The notes: generated from the sequence alone by a model not told the origin. A stretch of 64,000 nucleotides of DNA from Streptomyces hiroshimensis (GCF_014650335.1 NZ_BMUT01000010.1:62001-126000), one strand, 5' to 3'; shown: positions 42,327 through 51,831, numbered from the stretch's first letter. Numbers and translations: made by a program.

Positions 42327-42770
42327 GCACACCCCTGACAGAGATAAGGCCAGCAAGCACATCCGGGACGGAAAGCCCGGTAAAGACTTGCGCGTACCAC
42401 GCCACTTTAGACGCAGGGGATGGCGCGGCCTCCGCCGGGGTGGGTCGTGTTGAGGGCGCACCGAACGGATCAAGAAGGCGCCCCCGCACCACCCGGGGGC
42501 GGCCGCGGAGCCCCCGGAGCCACCCCCGGACATGACGGAACGGTCGCGTTCGGGAGGCGGGCGGCCGCCCCGCCCGGCAGGCTGTAATCAGGGCGCCGCG
42601 CTCGCGGCGGGAATCCCTGGCGCCGTGATTCGCTTGCCCTTGAACGGGCAGCCGACTGTACGTCGAAAAGATGCACGTCCCTACAGGGGTAGGCTCGACC
42701 ACGCCGCGTCGTGGCGGAACATACCGCCCCCGGCAGATAAGACCATGTGGAGAGGAGCCCTGATCCAAGG
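42327..42770. promoter_or_regulatory. Divergent region between ctaB and the tkt operon
   Basis: About 440 bp have no convincing gene. The part 42600-42760 holds likely tkt promoter elements: TTGAAC near 42638, the inverted repeat CCTAC-AGGG-GTAGG (42680-42693) and CCACG-CCGCGT-CGTGG just after it. No full promoter can be assigned with confidence. Confidence 0.4.
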
Positions 42771-44858
42771 GTGAGCACCAAGCCGACCACCACAGACCTC
42801 GAATGGACCGAACTGGACCAGCGGGCCGTCGATACCGCCCGCGTCCTGGCCATGGACTCCGTGCAGAAGGTCGGCAACGGCCATCCGGGCACGGCAATGA
42901 GCCTGGCCCCCGCCGCCTATCTGCTGTTCCAGAAGATGATGCGCCACGACCCCAGTGACGCCGACTGGACCGGCCGCGACCGGTTCGTCCTCTCCCCCGG
43001 CCACACCAGCCTGACGCTGTACATCCAGCTGTTCATGGCGGGCTACGGCCTGGAGCTCTCCGACCTCAAGTCCTTCCGCACCTGGGACAGCAAGACCCCC
43101 GGTCACCCGGAGCACGGTCACACGCGCGGTGTGGAGACGACGACCGGCCCGCTGGGCCAGGGCATCGCCAACGCCGTGGGCATGGCCATGGCCGCCCGCT
43201 ACGAGCGCGGCCTGTTCGACCCGGAGGCCCCGGAGGGCACGTCCCCGTTCGACCACACCATCTGGGCGATCGTCTCCGACGGCGACCTGGAGGAGGGCAT
43301 CTCCGCCGAGGCCTCCTCGCTCGCCGGCCACCAGAAGCTCGGCAACATCGTCGCGCTCTACGACGACAACCACATCTCGATCGAGGGTGACACGGAGACC
43401 GCGTTCTCCGAGGACGTCCTGGGGCGCTACGAGGCCTACGGCTGGCACGTCCAGCGCATCGAGCAGGCCGCCAACGGCGACTTCGACGTCCACGCCCTGC
43501 ACGCGGCGCTGAAGGCCGCGCAGGAGGAGACCGAGCGCCCCTCGATCATCGCCGCGCGCACGATCATCGCCTGGCCGGCCCCGAACGCCCAGAACACCGA
43601 GGCCTCGCACGGCTCGGCGCTGGGTGCCGAGGAGGTCGCCGCGACCAAGCGCGTCATGGGCTTCGACCCCGAGCAGGACTTCCAGGTCGAGGACGAGGTC
43701 TTCAGCCACGTCCGCAAGGTCGTCGACCGCGGCCGCGAGGCCCACGCCACGTGGGACAAGCGCATCCAGGAGTGGCGCGAGGCCAACCCGGAGCGCGCCG
43801 CGGAGTTCGACCGCATCGTCGCGGGCGAGCTGCCCGACGGCTGGGAGAAGACCCTCCCGGTCTTCCCGGCCGGCAAGGACGTCGCGACCCGCAAGGCGTC
43901 GGGCGAGGTCCTCAAGGCGCTGGGCGGCGTGATCCCCGAGCTGTGGGGCGGCTCCGCCGACCTCGCCGGCTCGAACAACACCACGATCGACCCGTCATCG
44001 TCCTTCCTGCCGAAGGGCAACCCGCTGCCGGAGGCCGACCCCTACGGCCGCACGATCCACTTCGGCATCCGCGAGCACGCCATGGGCTCGACCATGAACG
44101 GCATCGCGCTGCACGGCAACACCCGCGTCTACGGCGGCACCTTCCTGGTGTTCTCCGACTACATGCGCCCGGCGGTCCGCCTGGCCGCGCTGATGAAGCT
44201 GCCGGTCACCTACGTGTGGACGCACGACTCCATCGGCCTCGGCGAGGACGGCCCGACCCACCAGCCGGTCGAGCACATGGCCGCCCTGCGCGCCATCCCG
44301 GGCCTGAACATGGTCCGCCCGGCCGACGCCAACGAGACGGCGATCGCCTGGCGCGAGATCACCAAGCGCCACACGGTCAAGCCCGCGCCGCACGGTCTGG
44401 CCCTCACCCGCCAGAACGTCCCGACGTACGAGGCGAACGAGGGTGTGGCCAAGGGTGGCTACGTCCTGTTCGAGGCCGAGGGCGGCCGTCCGCAGGTGAT
44501 CCTGATCGGCACCGGCTCCGAGGTCCAGCTGGCCGTCGAGGCCCGCGAGCAGCTCCAGGCCGAGGGCATCCCGACCCGCGTGGTCTCCATGCCGTCCGTC
44601 GAGTGGTTCGAGGAGCAGGACCAGGCGTACCGCGACGGCGTGCTGCTGCCGGACGTCAAGGCCCGCGTGGCCGTCGAGGCCGGCATCGGCCTGACCTGGC
44701 ACCGCTACGTCGGCGAGGCCGGCCGCATCGTGTCGCTGGAGCACTTCGGCGCCTCCGCCGACTACAAGGTGCTCTACCGCGAGTTCGGTCTGACCACCGA
44801 GGCCGTCGTCGCGGCCGCGCGCGAGTCGATCGAGCACGCCGACGCCAACCGCCGCTGA
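42771..44858 (+). CDS. tkt: Transketolase
   Basis: This 695-residue thiamine-diphosphate enzyme moves two-carbon units between sugar phosphates in the pentose phosphate pathway. The ThDP motif is SDGDLEEGISAEASSLAGH with a later N in YDDNHIS. GNGHPGTAMSLAP, ETTTGPLGQG and the pyrimidine-domain DSIGLGEDGPTHQPVEH are family motifs. GTG at 42771 is chosen because the N-terminus STKPTTTDLEWTELDQRA matches streptomycete transketolases; an upstream ATG is in frame but unlikely. It heads the tkt-tal-zwf-opcA-pgl operon. Confidence 0.96.
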   Translation: MSTKPTTTDLEWTELDQRAVDTARVLAMDSVQKVGNGHPGTAMSLAPAAYLLFQKMMRHDPSDADWTGRDRFVLSPGHTSLTLYIQLFMAGYGLELSDLKSFRTWDSKTPGHPEHGHTRGVETTTGPLGQGIANAVGMAMAARYERGLFDPEAPEGTSPFDHTIWAIVSDGDLEEGISAEASSLAGHQKLGNIVALYDDNHISIEGDTETAFSEDVLGRYEAYGWHVQRIEQAANGDFDVHALHAALKAAQEETERPSIIAARTIIAWPAPNAQNTEASHGSALGAEEVAATKRVMGFDPEQDFQVEDEVFSHVRKVVDRGREAHATWDKRIQEWREANPERAAEFDRIVAGELPDGWEKTLPVFPAGKDVATRKASGEVLKALGGVIPELWGGSADLAGSNNTTIDPSSSFLPKGNPLPEADPYGRTIHFGIREHAMGSTMNGIALHGNTRVYGGTFLVFSDYMRPAVRLAALMKLPVTYVWTHDSIGLGEDGPTHQPVEHMAALRAIPGLNMVRPADANETAIAWREITKRHTVKPAPHGLALTRQNVPTYEANEGVAKGGYVLFEAEGGRPQVILIGTGSEVQLAVEAREQLQAEGIPTRVVSMPSVEWFEEQDQAYRDGVLLPDVKARVAVEAGIGLTWHRYVGEAGRIVSLEHFGASADYKVLYREFGLTTEAVVAAARESIEHADANRR

Positions 44859-44893
44859 CGCCCCTTTACGAGCAAGTAGGAGATGCAGAACCC

Positions 44894-46009
44894 ATGACAG
44901 ACGCACTCAAGCGCCTCTCCGACGAAGGCGTCGCGATCTGGCTGGACGACCTGTCCCGCAAGCGCATCACGTCCGGCAACCTGGCCGAGCTGATCGACCA
45001 GAGCCACGTCGTGGGCGTCACCACCAACCCGTCGATCTTCCAGAAGGCGATCTCGGGCGGCGACGGCTACGAGGCCCAGCTCGCCGACCTCGCGGCCCGC
45101 AAGGTCACGGTGGACGAGGCCATCCGCATGATCACCACGGCGGACGTCCGCGACGCCGCCGACATCCTGCGCCCGGTCTTCGACGCCTCGAACGGCCAGG
45201 ACGGCCGGGTCTCCATCGAGGTCGACCCGCGCCTCGCGCACAACACCACGGCCACCGTCGCCGAGGCCAAGCAGCTGGCCTGGCTGGTGGACCGCCCCAA
45301 CACGCTGATCAAGATCCCGGCCACCAAGGCGGGCCTGCCGGCCATCGCCGACGTGATCGGCAAGGGCATCAGCGTCAACGTCACGCTGATCTTCTCCCTC
45401 GAGCGCTACCGCGCGGTCATGGACGCGTACCTGACCGGTCTGGAGACGGCCAAGGCCGCGGGCCTGGACCTGTCCCTGATCCACTCGGTCGCGTCCTTCT
45501 TCGTGTCCCGCGTGGACACCGAGATCGACAAGCGCCTGGACGCCCTGGGCACCGACGAGGCCAAGGCGCTGCGCGGCAAGGCCGCCCTCGCCAACGCCCG
45601 CCTGGCCTACCAGGCCTACGAGGAGGTCTTCTCCTCGGACCGCTGGGCCGCCCTGGAGAAGGCCGGCGCCAACAAGCAGCGTCCGCTGTGGGCCTCGACC
45701 GGCGTCAAGGACCCGGCCTACAAGGACACGCTGTACGTGGACGACCTGGTCGCCCCGAACACGGTCAACACCATGCCGGAGGCCACCCTGGAGGCCACGG
45801 CCGACCACGGGCAGATCACCGGTGACACCGTGCGCGGCACGTACGAGCAGGCCAAGGCCGAGCTCGACGCGATCGCCAAGGTGGGGATCTCGTACGACGA
45901 TGTCGTGCAGCTCCTGGAGGACGAGGGCGTCGACAAGTTCGAGCAGTCCTGGAACGACCTGCTGAAGTCCACCGAGGCGGAGCTCAAGCGCCTCGCTCCG
46001 GAGGCGTGA
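44894..46009 (+). CDS. tal: Transaldolase
   Basis: This 371-residue class-I aldolase of the actinobacterial type moves dihydroxyacetone units between sugar phosphates. The Schiff-base lysine is in TLIKIPATKAGLPAI. Supporting motifs are VVGVTTNPSIFQKAI and SVASFFVSRVDTEIDKRLD. AAGTAGGAGATG supplies the ribosome-binding site. It is 35 bp after tkt and one base before zwf. Confidence 0.95.
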   Translation: MTDALKRLSDEGVAIWLDDLSRKRITSGNLAELIDQSHVVGVTTNPSIFQKAISGGDGYEAQLADLAARKVTVDEAIRMITTADVRDAADILRPVFDASNGQDGRVSIEVDPRLAHNTTATVAEAKQLAWLVDRPNTLIKIPATKAGLPAIADVIGKGISVNVTLIFSLERYRAVMDAYLTGLETAKAAGLDLSLIHSVASFFVSRVDTEIDKRLDALGTDEAKALRGKAALANARLAYQAYEEVFSSDRWAALEKAGANKQRPLWASTGVKDPAYKDTLYVDDLVAPNTVNTMPEATLEATADHGQITGDTVRGTYEQAKAELDAIAKVGISYDDVVQLLEDEGVDKFEQSWNDLLKSTEAELKRLAPEA

Positions 46010-46010
46010 A

Positions 46011-47537
46011 TTGAGCACAAGCAGCAATCCGCTGCGTGACGCTCTGGACCGACGGCTCCCGCGTATCGCGGGGCCGTCGGGCCTGGTCATCTTTGGCGTC
46101 ACGGGCGATTTGTCCAGGAAAAAGCTGATGCCGGCGGTCTACGACCTCGCCAACCGCGGGCTGCTGCCGCCGGGCTTCTCGCTCATCGGCTTCGCGCGCC
46201 GCGACTGGGAGAACGAGGACTTCGCCCAGATCGTGCACGACGCCGTCAAGGAACACTCCCGCACGCCCTTCCGCGAGGAGGTCTGGCAGCAGCTGGTGCA
46301 GGGCTGCCGCTTCGTGCAGGGCGACTTCGACGACGACGCCGCGTTCGAGACCCTCAAGCACACCATCGAGGACCTCGACAAGCAGCAGGGCACCGGCGGC
46401 AACTTCGCCTTCTACCTCTCGGTGCCGCCCAAGTGGTTCCCCAAGGTCGTCCAGCAGCTGAAGAAGCACGGGCTGGCCGAGCAGAAGGAGGGCTCCTGGC
46501 GGCGCGCCGTCATCGAGAAGCCCTTCGGCCACGACCTGGCCAGCGCCCAGGAGCTCAACAAGGTCGTCCACGAGGTCTTCCCGACCGAAGAGGTCTTCCG
46601 GATCGACCACTACCTGGGCAAGGAGACCGTCCAGAACATCCTGGCGCTCCGCTTCGCCAACACCCTCTTCGAGCCGATCTGGAACCGGTCCTACGTCGAC
46701 CACGTACAGATCACCATGGCCGAGGACATCGGCATCGGCGGCCGCGCCGGCTACTACGACGGCATCGGCGCCGCCCGTGACGTCATCCAGAACCACCTCC
46801 TCCAGCTGCTCGCGCTGACCGCCATGGAGGAGCCCGCCTCCTTCGACGCGGACGCGCTGGTCGCCGAGAAGACCAAGGTGCTGGGCGCCGTCCGGCTGCC
46901 CAAGGACCTCGGCAAGGAGACCGTCCGCGGCCAGTACGCGCACGGCTGGCAGGGCGGCGAGGAGGTCGTCGGCTACCTGGAGGAAGAGGGCATCGACCCG
47001 GCCTCCAAGACCGACACCTACGCCGCGATCAAGCTGGAGATCGACAACCGCCGCTGGGCGGGCGTCCCCTTCTACCTGCGCACCGGCAAGCGGCTCGGCC
47101 GCCGCGTCACCGAGATCGCGGTCGTCTTCCAGCGCGCCCCGCACTCCCCCTTCGACCACACTGCGACCGAGGAGCTCGGGCAGAACGCCCTGGTCATCCG
47201 GGTGCAGCCGGACGAGGGCGTGACCATGCGGTTCGGCTCCAAGGTGCCCGGCACCCAGATGGAGGTCCGGGACGTCTCGATGGACTTCGCCTACGGCGAG
47301 TCCTTCACCGAGTCCAGCCCCGAGGCCTACGAGCGGCTCATCCTCGATGTGCTGCTGGGCGACGCCAACCTCTTCCCGCGCCTGAAGGAGGTCGAGCTCT
47401 CCTGGCAGATCCTCGACCCGATCGAGCAGTACTGGGAGAGCAACGGCAAGCCCGCGTCCTACCCGGCCGGCACCTGGGGACCGGTCGAGGCGGACGAGAT
47501 GCTCGCACGAGACGGACGGAGCTGGCGCCGGCCATGA
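46011..47537 (+). CDS. zwf: Glucose-6-phosphate 1-dehydrogenase
   Basis: This 508-residue enzyme makes 6-phosphogluconolactone and NADPH. The Rossmann motif is FGVTGDLSRKKLMPAVYDL, the active-site segment is RIDHYLGKETVQN and the phosphate-binding lysine is in VIEKPFGHDL. It starts with TTG right after the tal stop, so it is translated by coupling. OpcA overlaps its end by four bases. Confidence 0.95.
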   Translation: MSTSSNPLRDALDRRLPRIAGPSGLVIFGVTGDLSRKKLMPAVYDLANRGLLPPGFSLIGFARRDWENEDFAQIVHDAVKEHSRTPFREEVWQQLVQGCRFVQGDFDDDAAFETLKHTIEDLDKQQGTGGNFAFYLSVPPKWFPKVVQQLKKHGLAEQKEGSWRRAVIEKPFGHDLASAQELNKVVHEVFPTEEVFRIDHYLGKETVQNILALRFANTLFEPIWNRSYVDHVQITMAEDIGIGGRAGYYDGIGAARDVIQNHLLQLLALTAMEEPASFDADALVAEKTKVLGAVRLPKDLGKETVRGQYAHGWQGGEEVVGYLEEEGIDPASKTDTYAAIKLEIDNRRWAGVPFYLRTGKRLGRRVTEIAVVFQRAPHSPFDHTATEELGQNALVIRVQPDEGVTMRFGSKVPGTQMEVRDVSMDFAYGESFTESSPEAYERLILDVLLGDANLFPRLKEVELSWQILDPIEQYWESNGKPASYPAGTWGPVEADEMLARDGRSWRRP

Positions 47538-48616
47538 AGATCGACCTCACGGACACCACCTCCAGCAAGATCAACAACGCGCTGGTCCAGGGCCGCCGCG
47601 CCATCGGCACCCCCGCCATCGGCATGGTCCTCACCCTGGTCATCGTCACCGACGAGGAGCACGCCTACGACGCGCTCAAGGCCGCCAACGAGGCGTCCCG
47701 CGAGCACCCCTCGCGCAAGCTCGTCGTCATCAAGCGCGTCAGCCGCTCCCCGCGCGACCGCGCCAAGGCCCGCCTCGACGCCGAGGTCCGGGTCGGCACC
47801 TCCGCCGGCACCGGCGAGACCGTCGTCCTGCGGCTCTACGGCGAGGTGATAGACCACGCCCAGTCGGTCGTCCTGCCGCTGCTGCTGCCCGACGCCCCCG
47901 TGGTCGTCTGGTGGCCGGTCGGCTCCCCGGTCGACCCCGACAAGGACCCGCTGGGTGCGCTCGGCCAGCGCCGTGTCACCGACGCGTACGCCGCCGAGGA
48001 CCCGGTCAAGGAGATCGCGGCCCGCGCCGCGCACTACACGCCCGGCGACACCGACCTCGCCTGGGCCAGGATCACGCCGTGGCGCTCCATGCTCGCGGCC
48101 GCCCTGGACCAGCAGCACGCCGACGTCGTCTCCGCGGAGGTCGAGGGCGAGGGCTACAACCCCAGCGCCGAGCTCCTCGCCCTGTGGCTCGCCGACCGCC
48201 TCGGCGTGCCGGTGCGGCGCACCGTCTCCGACGGCCCCGGCCTCACCGCCGTCCGCCTGGAGACCAAGAACGGTCCCGTCGTCCTGGGCCGCCCGGACGG
48301 CTCCCTGGCCACGCTCTCCATGCCCGGCCAGCCCGACCGCGCCGTCGCACTCCAGCGGCGCGAGACGGCGGAGCTCCTCGCGGAGGAGCTGCGGCGGCTC
48401 GACCCGGACGACATCTACGAGTCGGCGCTGAAGTACGGCGTGGACCGGCTGAAGGACGCCCCGGCTCCGGCGGCGGCCGCGGCTCCGGCCGCGAAGGCCC
48501 CGGCGGCGGAGTCCGCCGAGGCTCCGGCCGCTGCCGAGGCTCCGGAGGCCGGGGAGAAGCCCGCTCCGGCCCCCGCCAAGAAGGCCGCCGGCGGCAAGAA
48601 GGCGGCCGGCAAGTGA
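47534..48616 (+). CDS. opcA: Glucose-6-phosphate dehydrogenase assembly protein OpcA
   Basis: This 360-residue OpcA helps glucose-6-phosphate dehydrogenase oligomerise and be redox-controlled in actinobacteria and cyanobacteria. Family pieces are RRAIGTPAIGMVLTLVIVTDEEH, LRLYGEVIDHAQSVVLPLLLPDAPVVVWWP and DTDLAWARITPWRSMLAAALD. The C-terminal 50 residues are an Ala/Pro/Glu then Lys-rich tail (APAKKAAGGKKAAGK). Coupled to zwf and pgl by overlaps. Confidence 0.92.
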   Translation: MKIDLTDTTSSKINNALVQGRRAIGTPAIGMVLTLVIVTDEEHAYDALKAANEASREHPSRKLVVIKRVSRSPRDRAKARLDAEVRVGTSAGTGETVVLRLYGEVIDHAQSVVLPLLLPDAPVVVWWPVGSPVDPDKDPLGALGQRRVTDAYAAEDPVKEIAARAAHYTPGDTDLAWARITPWRSMLAAALDQQHADVVSAEVEGEGYNPSAELLALWLADRLGVPVRRTVSDGPGLTAVRLETKNGPVVLGRPDGSLATLSMPGQPDRAVALQRRETAELLAEELRRLDPDDIYESALKYGVDRLKDAPAPAAAAAPAAKAPAAESAEAPAAAEAPEAGEKPAPAPAKKAAGGKKAAGK

Positions 48617-49392
48617 GCACGCCGCAGATCGTCGTCCACCGGGACAAGGAGCTGATGGCCCAGGCCGCGGCGGCCCGGCTGATCACGAAGATCGTGGACG
48701 CCCAGGCCGCGCGCGGCTCGGCGTCCGTCGTCCTCACCGGCGGGCGCAACGGCAACGGGCTGCTCGCAGCCCTCGCCGCGGCGCCCGCCCGGGACGCGGT
48801 CGACTGGTCGCGCCTGGACCTGTGGTGGGGCGACGAGCGCTTCCTGCCCGAGGGCGACCCCGAGCGCAACGCCACGCAGGCCCGCGAGGCCCTGCTGGAC
48901 GCCGTGGACCTCGACCCGGCGCGGGTGCACTACATGCCCGCGGCGGACGGCAAGCACGACGACGCGGACGCGGCGGCCGAGGTGTACGCGGCGGAGCTGG
49001 CCGCGGCCGCCCGGCCCGAGGACCACGGTCCGGTGCCGTCCTTCGACGTCCTCCTGCTGGGCGTCGGCCCCGACACCCACGTGGCCTCGCTCTTCCCGGA
49101 GCTCCCGGGCGTCCGGGAGACCGAGCGCACGGTCGTGGGCGTCCACGGCGCGCCGAAGCCGCCGCCGACCCGCGTCTCCCTGACGCTGCCGGCGATCCGG
49201 GCGGCACGGGAGGTCTGGCTGCTCGCTGCGGGGGAGGACAAGGCGAATGCCGTCGCCATGGCGCTGTCGGGCGCGGGCGAGATCCAGACGCCCGCCGCGG
49301 GCGCGTACGGGCGTCAGCGCACGCTGTGGCTCCTGGACGCGCCGGCCGCGGCCCAGCTGCCGCGGGGGCTGTATCCCCCGGCTTCGCCCTGA
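48613..49392 (+). CDS. pgl: 6-phosphogluconolactonase
   Basis: This 259-residue enzyme hydrolyses 6-phosphogluconolactone. Its motifs are VVLTGGRNGNGLL, LWWGDERFLPEGDPERN and LLLGVGPDTHVASLFPE, where the His is catalytic. The start is GTG overlapping the opcA stop, and the gene ends the operon before a terminator. Confidence 0.93.
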   Translation: MSTPQIVVHRDKELMAQAAAARLITKIVDAQAARGSASVVLTGGRNGNGLLAALAAAPARDAVDWSRLDLWWGDERFLPEGDPERNATQAREALLDAVDLDPARVHYMPAADGKHDDADAAAEVYAAELAAAARPEDHGPVPSFDVLLLGVGPDTHVASLFPELPGVRETERTVVGVHGAPKPPPTRVSLTLPAIRAAREVWLLAAGEDKANAVAMALSGAGEIQTPAAGAYGRQRTLWLLDAPAAAQLPRGLYPPASP

Positions 49393-49408
49393 CGGTACGT
49401 ATGACAGT

Positions 49409-49440
49409 GGCCCGGCTCCCGTTTCCTCGGGGGCCGGGCC
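49409..49440 (+). terminator. Terminator of the pentose-phosphate operon
   Basis: GGCCCGGC and GCCGGGCC arms with TCCC/GGGG inside form a stable stem, followed by GTTGTCTT. It is 17 bases after pgl. Confidence 0.78.
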
Positions 49441-49446
49441 GTTGTC

Positions 49447-49660
49447 TTGGCACCGCCGGATACGTCGGTGGTGGTTACGCGCCGTCGCGGCGGAGGAGAG
49501 GCCCCGGTCCCGCCCTTTCACCGTTTCCTGGGGCTGCGCCCCAGGCCCCGCCGGGGTCCGGGGGCTTGCCCCCGGTTTCGGGAAGGGGCGGGACTGGGGC
49601 ATCCCTCCCGCCGCCGCGGCGCTCAGCCACCCTCCGGCGTGCCCGGCGGCGCCGGAGCCG
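49447..49660. repeat. Dispersed GC-rich repeat, locus D (inverted pair)
   Basis: A plus-oriented unit (49449-49530) begins GGCACCGCCGGATACG and runs on through CCCCGGTCCCGCCCTTTCAC. A minus-oriented unit (about 49583-49644) has GGGGCGGGACTGGGGC and ends CCGGCGTGCC. CCTGGGG/CCCCAGG and CCGGGGGC/GCCCCCGG hairpins lie between them. It fills the gap between convergent pgl and pgi. Confidence 0.8.
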
Positions 49661-49675
49661 CCTCAGGCCGAGCGT

Positions 49676-51352
49676 TCAAGCCGCCCCGCGCCCAGCGGCC
49701 CCGCGGCCCCGAAGCTCGCGGTAACGCGAAACCAGCGCCGCCGTCGACGCGTCCAGGCCGGAAACGGCCGCGCCGGACGTGAGCGCCGGCTCCACCCGCT
49801 TGGCGAGGACCTTCCCCAGCTCGACACCCCACTGGTCGAAGGAGTCGATGTTCCAGATCGCGCCCTGGACGAACACCTTGTGCTCGTACAGCGCGATGAG
49901 CTGACCGAGCACCGACGGCGACAGCTCGTCCGCGAGGATCGTCGTCGTGGGGCGGTTCCCCCGGAACGTCTTGTGCGGGACGAGCTCGGCCGGGACGCCC
50001 TCCGCCGCGACCTCCTCCGCCGTCTTGCCGAAGGCCAGCGCCTGGCCCTGGGCGAACAGGTTCGCCATCAGCAGGTCGTGCTGGGCCACCAGCCCCGGCT
50101 GGAGGTCCTCCACGGGCCGCGCGAAGCCCAGCAGATCCGCCGGGATCAGCTTCGTGCCCTGGTGGATCAACTGGTAATAGGCGTGCTGGCCGTTCGTGCC
50201 GGGCGTGCCCCACACGACGGGCCCGGTCTGCCAGTTGACGGGCCGTCCCTCGCGGTCGACGGACTTGCCGTTGGACTCCATGTCGAGCTGCTGCAGATAG
50301 GCCGCGAACTTCGACAGGTAGTGGCTGTAGGGCAGCACGGCGTGCGACTGCGCGCCGTGGAAGTTGCCGTACCAGACGCCGAGGAGGCCGAGCAGCAGCG
50401 GGGCGTTCTCCTCCGGCGGGGCGGTGCGGAAGTGCTCGTCGACGAGGTGGAAGCCGGCGAGCATCTCCCGGAAGTGGTCCGGGCCGATGGCGAGCATCAG
50501 GGAGAGCCCGATGGCCGAGTCGTAGGAGTAGCGGCCGCCGACCCAGTCCCAGAACTCGAACATGTTGGTCGTGTCGATGCCGAACTCGGAGACCTTCTCC
50601 TCGTTCGTCGACAGGGCCACGAAGTGCTTGGCGACGGCCTCCTCGCCGGCGCCCAGCTGCGCCAGCAGCCAGTTCCGCGCGGAGGTGGCGTTGGTGATGG
50701 TCTCGATCGTCGTGAACGTCTTGGAGGCGACGATGAACAGCGTCTCGGCGGCGTCCAGGTCGCGCACGGCCTCGTGCAGGTCCGCGCCGTCCACGTTGGA
50801 GACGAAACGGAAGGTCAGGTCGCGGGCGGTGAAGGCGCGCAGCGCCTCGTAGGCCATCGCCGGACCGAGGTCGGAGCCGCCGATACCGATGTTGACGATG
50901 TTCTTGACGGGCTTTCCGGTGTGACCCTTCCAGTCGCCGCTGCGCACCCGGTCGGTGAAGACCTGCATCTTGCGCAGCACGGCGTGGACGGCCGGGACCA
51001 CGTTCTCGCCGTCGACCTTGACGACGGCGGACTCCGGGGCGCGCAGCGCGGTGTGCAGCACGGCGCGGCCCTCGGTGGTGTTGATCTTCTCGCCGCGGAA
51101 CATGGCGTCGCGCAGCCCGGCCACGTCCGCGGCGGCCGCCAGCTCGCGCAGCAGGCGCAGGGTCTCGTCGGTGACGAGGTGCTTGGAGTAGTCCAGATGG
51201 AGGTCGCCGACGGTGAGCGCGTACTTCTCGGCGCGTCGCGGATCGTCCGCGAAGAGCTCACGCAGGTGCACCTCCCCCAGTTCGTCCCGGTGCTTGGCCA
51301 GAGCGTTCCACTCCGGGGTCCGGTCCAGCCTGGTGCGGTCCTCTGCGTTCAT
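49676..51352 (-). CDS. pgi: Glucose-6-phosphate isomerase
   Basis: This 558-residue enzyme converts glucose-6-phosphate and fructose-6-phosphate. Its motifs are VNIGIGGSDLGPAMAYEA, FIVASKTFTTIETITNA, GGRYSYDSAIGLSLM and NSIDSFDQWGVELGK-like segment near the end. Start is taken at MNAEDRTRL; in-frame ATGs at 51361 and 51373 give slightly longer forms. It faces the pentose-phosphate operon, so glucose-6-phosphate branch enzymes are adjacent. Confidence 0.94.
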   Translation of the reverse strand: MNAEDRTRLDRTPEWNALAKHRDELGEVHLRELFADDPRRAEKYALTVGDLHLDYSKHLVTDETLRLLRELAAAADVAGLRDAMFRGEKINTTEGRAVLHTALRAPESAVVKVDGENVVPAVHAVLRKMQVFTDRVRSGDWKGHTGKPVKNIVNIGIGGSDLGPAMAYEALRAFTARDLTFRFVSNVDGADLHEAVRDLDAAETLFIVASKTFTTIETITNATSARNWLLAQLGAGEEAVAKHFVALSTNEEKVSEFGIDTTNMFEFWDWVGGRYSYDSAIGLSLMLAIGPDHFREMLAGFHLVDEHFRTAPPEENAPLLLGLLGVWYGNFHGAQSHAVLPYSHYLSKFAAYLQQLDMESNGKSVDREGRPVNWQTGPVVWGTPGTNGQHAYYQLIHQGTKLIPADLLGFARPVEDLQPGLVAQHDLLMANLFAQGQALAFGKTAEEVAAEGVPAELVPHKTFRGNRPTTTILADELSPSVLGQLIALYEHKVFVQGAIWNIDSFDQWGVELGKVLAKRVEPALTSGAAVSGLDASTAALVSRYRELRGRGAAGRGAA

Positions 51353-51434
51353 CTCGGACATCAGCCCATTCATTCTCGTAACTGCCCCGCCGCCCTCCAA
51401 CCTAATTGATCTGCGGGCGGTTCGAGCGCAAGAC

Positions 51435-51463
51435 GAAACGGCACCCACGAGGGGTGCCGTTTC
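51435..51463 (-). terminator. Terminator after the RbpA-family gene
   Basis: GAAACGGCACCC and GGGTGCCGTTTC are 12-bp arms around a short loop. It lies 33 bp beyond the RbpA-family stop and before pgi, so the two genes are probably separate transcripts. Confidence 0.78.
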
Positions 51464-51495
51464 CTTTGGTTGTTCCGCCTGGACGCCGCCGCGGC

Positions 51496-51831
51496 TCAGA
51501 TCTCTCCGCGGAGCTTGGCGAGCGCCTCGGCGAGGATGGCCTCGCCGTCGGCGTCGCTGCGCCGTTCCCGGACGTACGCGAGATGCGTCTTGTACGGCTC
51601 GGTGCGCGGCGGGTCCGGTGGGTTGTCCCGGTCCTGGCCGGCCGGGAAGCCGCAGCGCGGGCAGTCCCAGGTGTCCGGTACCTGTGCGTCGCTGGCGAAG
51701 CTCGGCTGCGTCTCGTGCCCGTTAGAGCACCAGAAGGAGATGCGGAGGCGCGGCGCGGACTCGCCCCGCTCGGCCTCACCCATCGGCCCCGCTCCGACCC
51801 GGCTTCCCCGGATCGCGTTGCCACTTGCCAC
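51496..51831 (-). CDS. RNA polymerase-binding protein of the RbpA family
   Basis: This 111-residue protein fits RbpA, an actinobacterial factor that binds RNA polymerase and primary sigma factors. The zinc ligands are kept: C35-x3-H39 (CSNGHE) and C57-x2-C60 (CPRCG) in the core with VPDTWDC. The C-terminal sigma-interacting part shows RTEPYKTHLAYVRERRSDAD followed by a leucine-rich helix. GTG with GGGAG upstream is the start. Sequence differs from the best-known RbpA in the linker, so it may be a paralogue. Confidence 0.82.
   Translation of the reverse strand: MASGNAIRGSRVGAGPMGEAERGESAPRLRISFWCSNGHETQPSFASDAQVPDTWDCPRCGFPAGQDRDNPPDPPRTEPYKTHLAYVRERRSDADGEAILAEALAKLRGEI

Noticed and set aside
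42334..42533. N-terminal 69-codon extension of CtaB
   Set aside because: The frame is open, but the sequence is unlike CtaB, lacks a ribosome-binding site and the GTG at 42326 fits the family.
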